A DNA stretch of 64,000 bases from UBA12481 sp942493265 (GTDB lineage Bacteria; Bacteroidota; Bacteroidia; Bacteroidales; UBA12481), in contig OW818688.1 in assembly GCA_942493265.1 (NCBI GenBank), positions 5,022,001 to 5,086,000 on the forward strand, written 5' to 3'. How positions within the stretch are numbered: position 1 is the first letter of the stretch; every line of letters starts with the position of its first letter. The position numbers and the translations under genes are program-made. Positions 62,615 to 64,000 of this stretch are shown here, one piece after another. Below the pieces are notes generated by a model, which did no database searches, had not been told where the DNA came from, and saw nothing but the letters and a program-made list of their open reading frames with translations.

Positions 62615-64000
62615 CTACTTCCCGAACTCAAATTCCTTGGGTATTTCAGCTCCCAGCAGGTTTTTTACAAAGTAGTCCCACCGGCGGCGCATCATATAGC
62701 TTGATGCGGAGCCGTAACCATGACCCGCATTCGGAAATATGATCAGATCGAAATCCTTGTTGGCAGCAATCAGCGACTGAACAACCAGCATCGTATTGGA
62801 TACCGGCACGTTACCATCCATGCCCCCGTGCGTGATCAACAGTTTTCCCTTGAGATTTTTAGCCAGCGATTGATTGGCTTGATTGTCATAGCTGGTGGTA
62901 CCATCCGGGTTAGTGGTAAGCAAACCCTGCCATTTCTCGCCCCAGTCATCTTCATAATTCCGGTTCTCATGGTTCCCGGATCCGCTAACCGCAACATCGA
63001 AAAAGTCGGGATACCGAAGAATTGCATCAGTGGAAGCAAAGCCTCCGCCGGAGTGTCCGAATATCCCTACCCGATCGATATCAATCCAGGAATAACGAGC
63101 AGCAAGCTGTTTCATGCCCGCAATCTGATCCGGCAACCCGTTGTCGCCCATGTTGCCGTAATAGGCTTCGTGAAAGGACTTTGACCTTCCGGGAGTTCCC
63201 ATTGCATCAATGGTTACCACAATAAATCCCAGTTCAGCGAGAGCCTGCAGGTCACCGCGGACCGCAGAAAAACTCCGTGAGCCGGTACTTCCCGATTGCG
63301 GACCGGGATAGATCGAATTGATAATGGGATACTTCTTCTTAGCATCCAGGGTTGAAGGGGTATACATCAAACCATATATATCGGTAACACCATCCCGGGC
63401 TTTCATCGTGATGGGCACCGGTGCTTTCCATCCGGCTGCAATCAATTTGGAGATATCGGCTTTTTCAAGATCAAGCAGCTTCTTTCCTGCAATCGACCGG
63501 AGTTCGGATACCGGAGGGGTAACCGGAGTGGAATACGTATCAACAAAGTAATCATATCCCGGCGAGAAGGATACGGAATGGTTCGCACTGTCGGGCGTGA
63601 GAAGCTTCAGTTCGGATCCGTCGAAATTCACGCTGTACAGATAGGTAAAATATGGATCGCCGGGCTCCCGGCACGAACCGGTAAACAAAAGTTTTCGGCT
63701 TACCTGGTCGATAAGCAGCAGCTGCAATACCCTCCAGTCGCCGGCAGTTATCTGGTTTTTAAGTACTCCTGTATTAAGATCGTAAAGATACAGATGGCCC
63801 CAGCCGGTCCTTTGCGAAAACCAGATGGCCTCATTTGATTTTGCCATCAAATGCCAGTTGATCTTGTTGTATCCGGATTCGAAAAAGGTTTTTTCAACCT
63901 CCTCGAGTACGTTCTGTACCTCGCCGGTTACGGGGTCGGCAATCCGAAGGTTCACTTTTTTATGATCGCGTGAAACGGATACAAAAGCCAGCTTCGAGCC
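62615..64000 (-). CDS. S9-family (dipeptidyl peptidase IV-like) peptidase, partial
   Basis: The frame is open to the right edge of the window, so the N-terminal part is missing; about 461 C-terminal residues are visible. The last blades of a propeller ('WFSQRTGWGHLYLYDLNTGV', 'FDGSELKLLTPDSANHSVSF') lead into the S9 catalytic domain. The nucleophile Ser is in 'GIFGHSGGGFASTDA' (G-x-S-x-G), Asp in 'THGGMDGNVPVS' and His in 'PNAGHGYGS'. It is a serine exopeptidase removing dipeptides from proline or alanine-containing N-termini, usually periplasmic in Bacteroidota. Confidence 0.93.
   Translation of the reverse strand, partial: GSKLAFVSVSRDHKKVNLRIADPVTGEVQNVLEEVEKTFFESGYNKINWHLMAKSNEAIWFSQRTGWGHLYLYDLNTGVLKNQITAGDWRVLQLLLIDQVSRKLLFTGSCREPGDPYFTYLYSVNFDGSELKLLTPDSANHSVSFSPGYDYFVDTYSTPVTPPVSELRSIAGKKLLDLEKADISKLIAAGWKAPVPITMKARDGVTDIYGLMYTPSTLDAKKKYPIINSIYPGPQSGSTGSRSFSAVRGDLQALAELGFIVVTIDAMGTPGRSKSFHEAYYGNMGDNGLPDQIAGMKQLAARYSWIDIDRVGIFGHSGGGFASTDAILRYPDFFDVAVSGSGNHENRNYEDDWGEKWQGLLTTNPDGTTSYDNQANQSLAKNLKGKLLITHGGMDGNVPVSNTMLVVQSLIAANKDFDLIIFPNAGHGYGSASSYMMRRRWDYFVKNLLGAEIPKEFEFGK

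Overview
The window looks like a chromosomal segment of a Bacteroidota bacterium. Reasons: a C-terminal type IX secretion sorting domain, many lipoproteins with a Bacteroidota-style lipobox, a 7TM/PAS histidine kinase, FISUMP and PD40 proteins, a split class I lanthipeptide dehydratase of the kind known from Chitinophaga, and few Shine-Dalgarno sites.

Layout. (1) 1-1051: the 5' part of a sigma-70-like factor running off the left edge, with a perfect hairpin upstream. (2) 1052-6876: an IS21 element carrying a nested ISL3 element, both with intact target duplications, followed by a decayed IS630. (3) 7002-21842: an AT-rich lanthipeptide island. All biosynthetic genes are on the minus strand, in transcription order: a membrane thioredoxin-like protein, a beta-propeller lipoprotein, two six-cysteine secreted mini-proteins, a double-glycine precursor peptide, a terminator, lanC, a split lanB, a C39-peptidase ABC exporter and an HlyD adaptor. 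A TraB/PrgY-like secreted protein lies convergently next to it on the plus strand. The cluster is broken up by insertion sequences (IS3, fossil IS1595, IS630 and IS3 scraps). (4) 21879-26600: an IS graveyard (intact IS1595, decayed IS1595 split by IS630, IS3 orfB). (5) 26931-28643: an erythromycin-esterase-like protein. (6) 29263-29320: the last 25 nt of a tmRNA gene and its terminator with no tmRNA body. I read this as the right attachment scar of an integrated element, so most of the material to the left is probably acquired DNA.

From 29423 to the right edge the DNA is visibly more GC-rich and nearly IS-free. It holds envelope and signalling genes: a 7TM-PAS-GAF histidine kinase, a YdeI/OmdA protein, a VWA protein paired with an unrecognised winged-helix-like protein, a metacaspase lipoprotein, a GH29 fucosidase, an M50-like membrane protease, a T9SS-sorted DUF3472/BACON protein, propeller proteins, two alpha/beta hydrolases, two paralogous PD40 fusions (one with a HExxH region, one with ankyrin repeats), a PQQ-like propeller, a FISUMP protein, a very large PAS kinase, a hybrid kinase next to an NtrC-type regulator, and a truncated S9 dipeptidyl peptidase.

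How the genes work together: in the island, LanB plus the separate elimination protein would dehydrate the precursor, LanC would close thioether rings, and the exporter would cut after Gly-Gly and pass the peptide through HlyD. The two disulfide-type mini-proteins share the precursor's operon. They may be a second peptide product or partners, with the thioredoxin-like protein handling their cysteines. All core lanthipeptide ORFs are intact, but IS insertions have probably changed their promoters.
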